DNA of 22,939 nt, from assembly GCA_030690925.1 (NCBI GenBank), contig JAUYFO010000085.1, positions 1 through 22,939 on the forward strand, given 5' to 3'. The translations under genes and the position numbers were made by a program. Below, piece by piece: positions 21,724-22,939 of this stretch; positions within the stretch are counted from its first letter, which is position 1, and each line of letters begins with the position of its first letter. Below the pieces are notes generated by a model that was given only the letters and a program-made list of their open reading frames with translations, was not told the DNA's origin and made no database searches. The DNA comes from Candidatus Moraniibacteriota bacterium (GTDB lineage: Bacteria; Patescibacteriota; Minisyncoccia; Moranbacterales; UBA1568).

Positions 21724-22842
21724 ATGTTTTTTGGTCTACAAAAGTCTTATTTTCTCGGCATTGATTTTGGTACCTCTCTCATCAAGGTAGTAGAGCTGAC
21801 GCTCGATGGTGATGAACCAAAGCTTCATAACTATGGTCAGGTTGATTTGTTGCGTCTGGAAAAGGGCGCTGTCTCTGATGGCAATACTTATGATGATGAG
21901 GTTGTGCTCTACCTCAAGGCGCTACTAGAGCGTTTTCATGCCAAGGGTGATGCGGCCTATGTCGCCATGCCGGCCTTTATTGGCCTCATTTCTCTCATGG
22001 AATTGCCGGAGATGAATGAAGATGAGCTCAAAGAAGCTATTCCTTTTGAAGCCCATAAGTATATTCCCTCATCGCTCGATGATGTGGCGCTCAGTTGGGA
22101 GGTGGTGGGGCGCCGAGAGGCGACAGAGACCAGTGCTGCCAAAATGGAGGTGTTGTTGGTAGCGGCGCTCAAGAAAGAAGTGGCGCGTTACCGTGGCTAT
22201 ATCGAAGGGGCCAAGCTCAAGATGACTTTTTTGGAACTGGAAACATTTTCTCTGGTGCGCTCTGTTGTGGGTAATGACCCCGGCCTTTTTTTGGTCATTG
22301 ATATTGGTTCACGGACCACTAATTTGGTGTTGGTGGACGAAGGAGTGGTGAAGATGAGTCGCAATATCGATGCGGGAGGGAAAAATATCACCCGTACTCT
22401 GACCGAAAGTCTCCATGTCACAGTGGAACGGGCTGAGGCACTAAAGAAAAGTGACAGAGATTATCTGAATGTTTTGCCAGGAGCACTGACCTTTTCGACA
22501 CTCGATATTATTGCTGATGAGGCCACGCGTATGCTGGCAGCGTACAAAACAAAACATTCGGACAAGGCCTGTAATGGCATTTTGTTATCTGGTGGCTCAG
22601 CATCACTTACGGGATTGGTCCAGTATTATTCCAAAGTGTTTAAGTTGCCAGTGAGTATTGGTGATCCCTGGCGGCGGGTCAAGCACGAGGCGGCAGCCGC
22701 CCTAGACATCAAGCGGCTGGGTACCTCTTTTTCCATAGCGCTCGGGCTGGCTCTGGCCGGTATCGATTCTGGGGCTCCCAAAAAATATCAGCCAGCCAAG
22801 AAAACCTTTTCTCTCAGTGCATTACTCCATAAAAAAATCTAA
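21724..22842 (+). CDS. pilM: Type IV pilus assembly protein PilM
   Basis: 372 residues. PilM is a cytoplasmic actin-like (FtsA/MreB superfamily) ATP-binding protein that links the PilN/PilO inner-membrane complex to the pilus machinery. The N-terminal FFGLQKSYFLGIDFGTSLIK contains phosphate-1 loop GIDFGTS. Phosphate-2 VIDIGSRTTNLVLV (near 195-210) and the adenosine motif GILLSGGSASLTGL (near 280) are in order. PilM-specific stretches such as LPEMNEDELKEAIPFEAHKYIP confirm the family over FtsA. The ATG is chosen because it follows a near-consensus promoter and aligns with family N-termini; no Shine-Dalgarno is evident. The next gene follows after 18 nt, as in pilMNO operons. Confidence 0.95.
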   Translation: MFFGLQKSYFLGIDFGTSLIKVVELTLDGDEPKLHNYGQVDLLRLEKGAVSDGNTYDDEVVLYLKALLERFHAKGDAAYVAMPAFIGLISLMELPEMNEDELKEAIPFEAHKYIPSSLDDVALSWEVVGRREATETSAAKMEVLLVAALKKEVARYRGYIEGAKLKMTFLELETFSLVRSVVGNDPGLFLVIDIGSRTTNLVLVDEGVVKMSRNIDAGGKNITRTLTESLHVTVERAEALKKSDRDYLNVLPGALTFSTLDIIADEATRMLAAYKTKHSDKACNGILLSGGSASLTGLVQYYSKVFKLPVSIGDPWRRVKHEAAAALDIKRLGTSFSIALGLALAGIDSGAPKKYQPAKKTFSLSALLHKKI

Positions 22843-22860
22843 TCATCTTATTTAAACATC

Positions 22861-22939
22861 ATGCCTGATGTCAATTTTTCGCAATCTGGAGTGGAGGACA
22901 AAGAAGTTGAAAGGGGCGGCTTCTTTAATTCGGGAGTAG
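22861..22939 (+). CDS. Start of a gene downstream of pilM (cut by window edge)
   Basis: ATG 22861 opens a frame that stays open for 26 codons to the right edge (MPDVNFSQSGVEDKEVERGG and on). It is polar and has no recognisable domain in this short piece. By position it could be the pilN-like gene of the cluster or a CPR-specific gene inserted there. Confidence 0.5.
   Translation, partial: MPDVNFSQSGVEDKEVERGGFFNSGV

Overview
The window reads like a piece of a Candidate Phyla Radiation (Patescibacteria, Parcubacteria-like) chromosome. This is an inference from gene content: short compact genes, a membrane-anchored SurA-like protein without a PPIase domain, a DUF302 protein, a pilM-led type IV pilus cluster, a ComF/ClpC pair and many start codons without a Shine-Dalgarno sequence. 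There is no rRNA to confirm it. UGA, UAG and UAA all serve as ordinary stops, so the UGA=Gly code of Gracilibacteria/SR1 does not apply.

Layout, left to right. (1) 1-1722 minus: recG, cut by the left edge. (2) 1855-3088 minus: a small unknown gene, two tRNA-Arg genes (CCG and GCG) and a two-helix membrane protein. (3) 3187-3455: an intact tRNA-Ser(UGA) sitting between a 5' tRNA-like fragment, two palindromic elements and a degenerate copy of its own 3' half. (4) 3480-5995 plus: a membrane-anchored SGNH hydrolase, then an ABC-2 exporter operon whose first reading frame is a 37-residue remnant of a DUF1993 protein. (5) 5996-6316: a gene-free stretch with nested complementary segments that could form a structured RNA. 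(6) 6317-10125 plus: two adjacent GH130-type genes. Each encodes two propeller modules, giving four modules, three of which keep the catalytic motif. (7) 10320-11886 plus: an RRM RNA-binding protein with a long leader and a fatty-acid desaturase of proteobacterial type. (8) 11913-14574: tag DNA glycosylase (minus), tRNA-Ser(GCU), a SurA_N-like membrane protein, and an M23 peptidase (minus). (9) 14798-18254 plus: an apparent four-gene copper/redox operon (CueO-like multicopper oxidase, DsbA-like thioredoxin, a four-helix protein with a CASC motif, DUF302). (10) 18251-21468 minus: clpC followed by overlapping comF. clpC carries one in-frame amber codon 53 codons before its natural end, with the downstream C-terminal domain fully preserved. 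(11) 21724-22939 plus: pilM and the first codons of the next gene, cut by the right edge.

The themes are envelope and redox work (oxidase, DsbA, peptidase, exporter, pilus), oligomannoside-type glycan processing (GH130) and DNA/protein maintenance (RecG, Tag, ClpC). The strongest oddities are the amber codon in clpC, the double-module GH130 pair, the scrambled tRNA-Ser locus, the DUF1993 remnant heading the ABC operon, and several TATAAT boxes placed so close to ATG that leaderless transcripts are likely.
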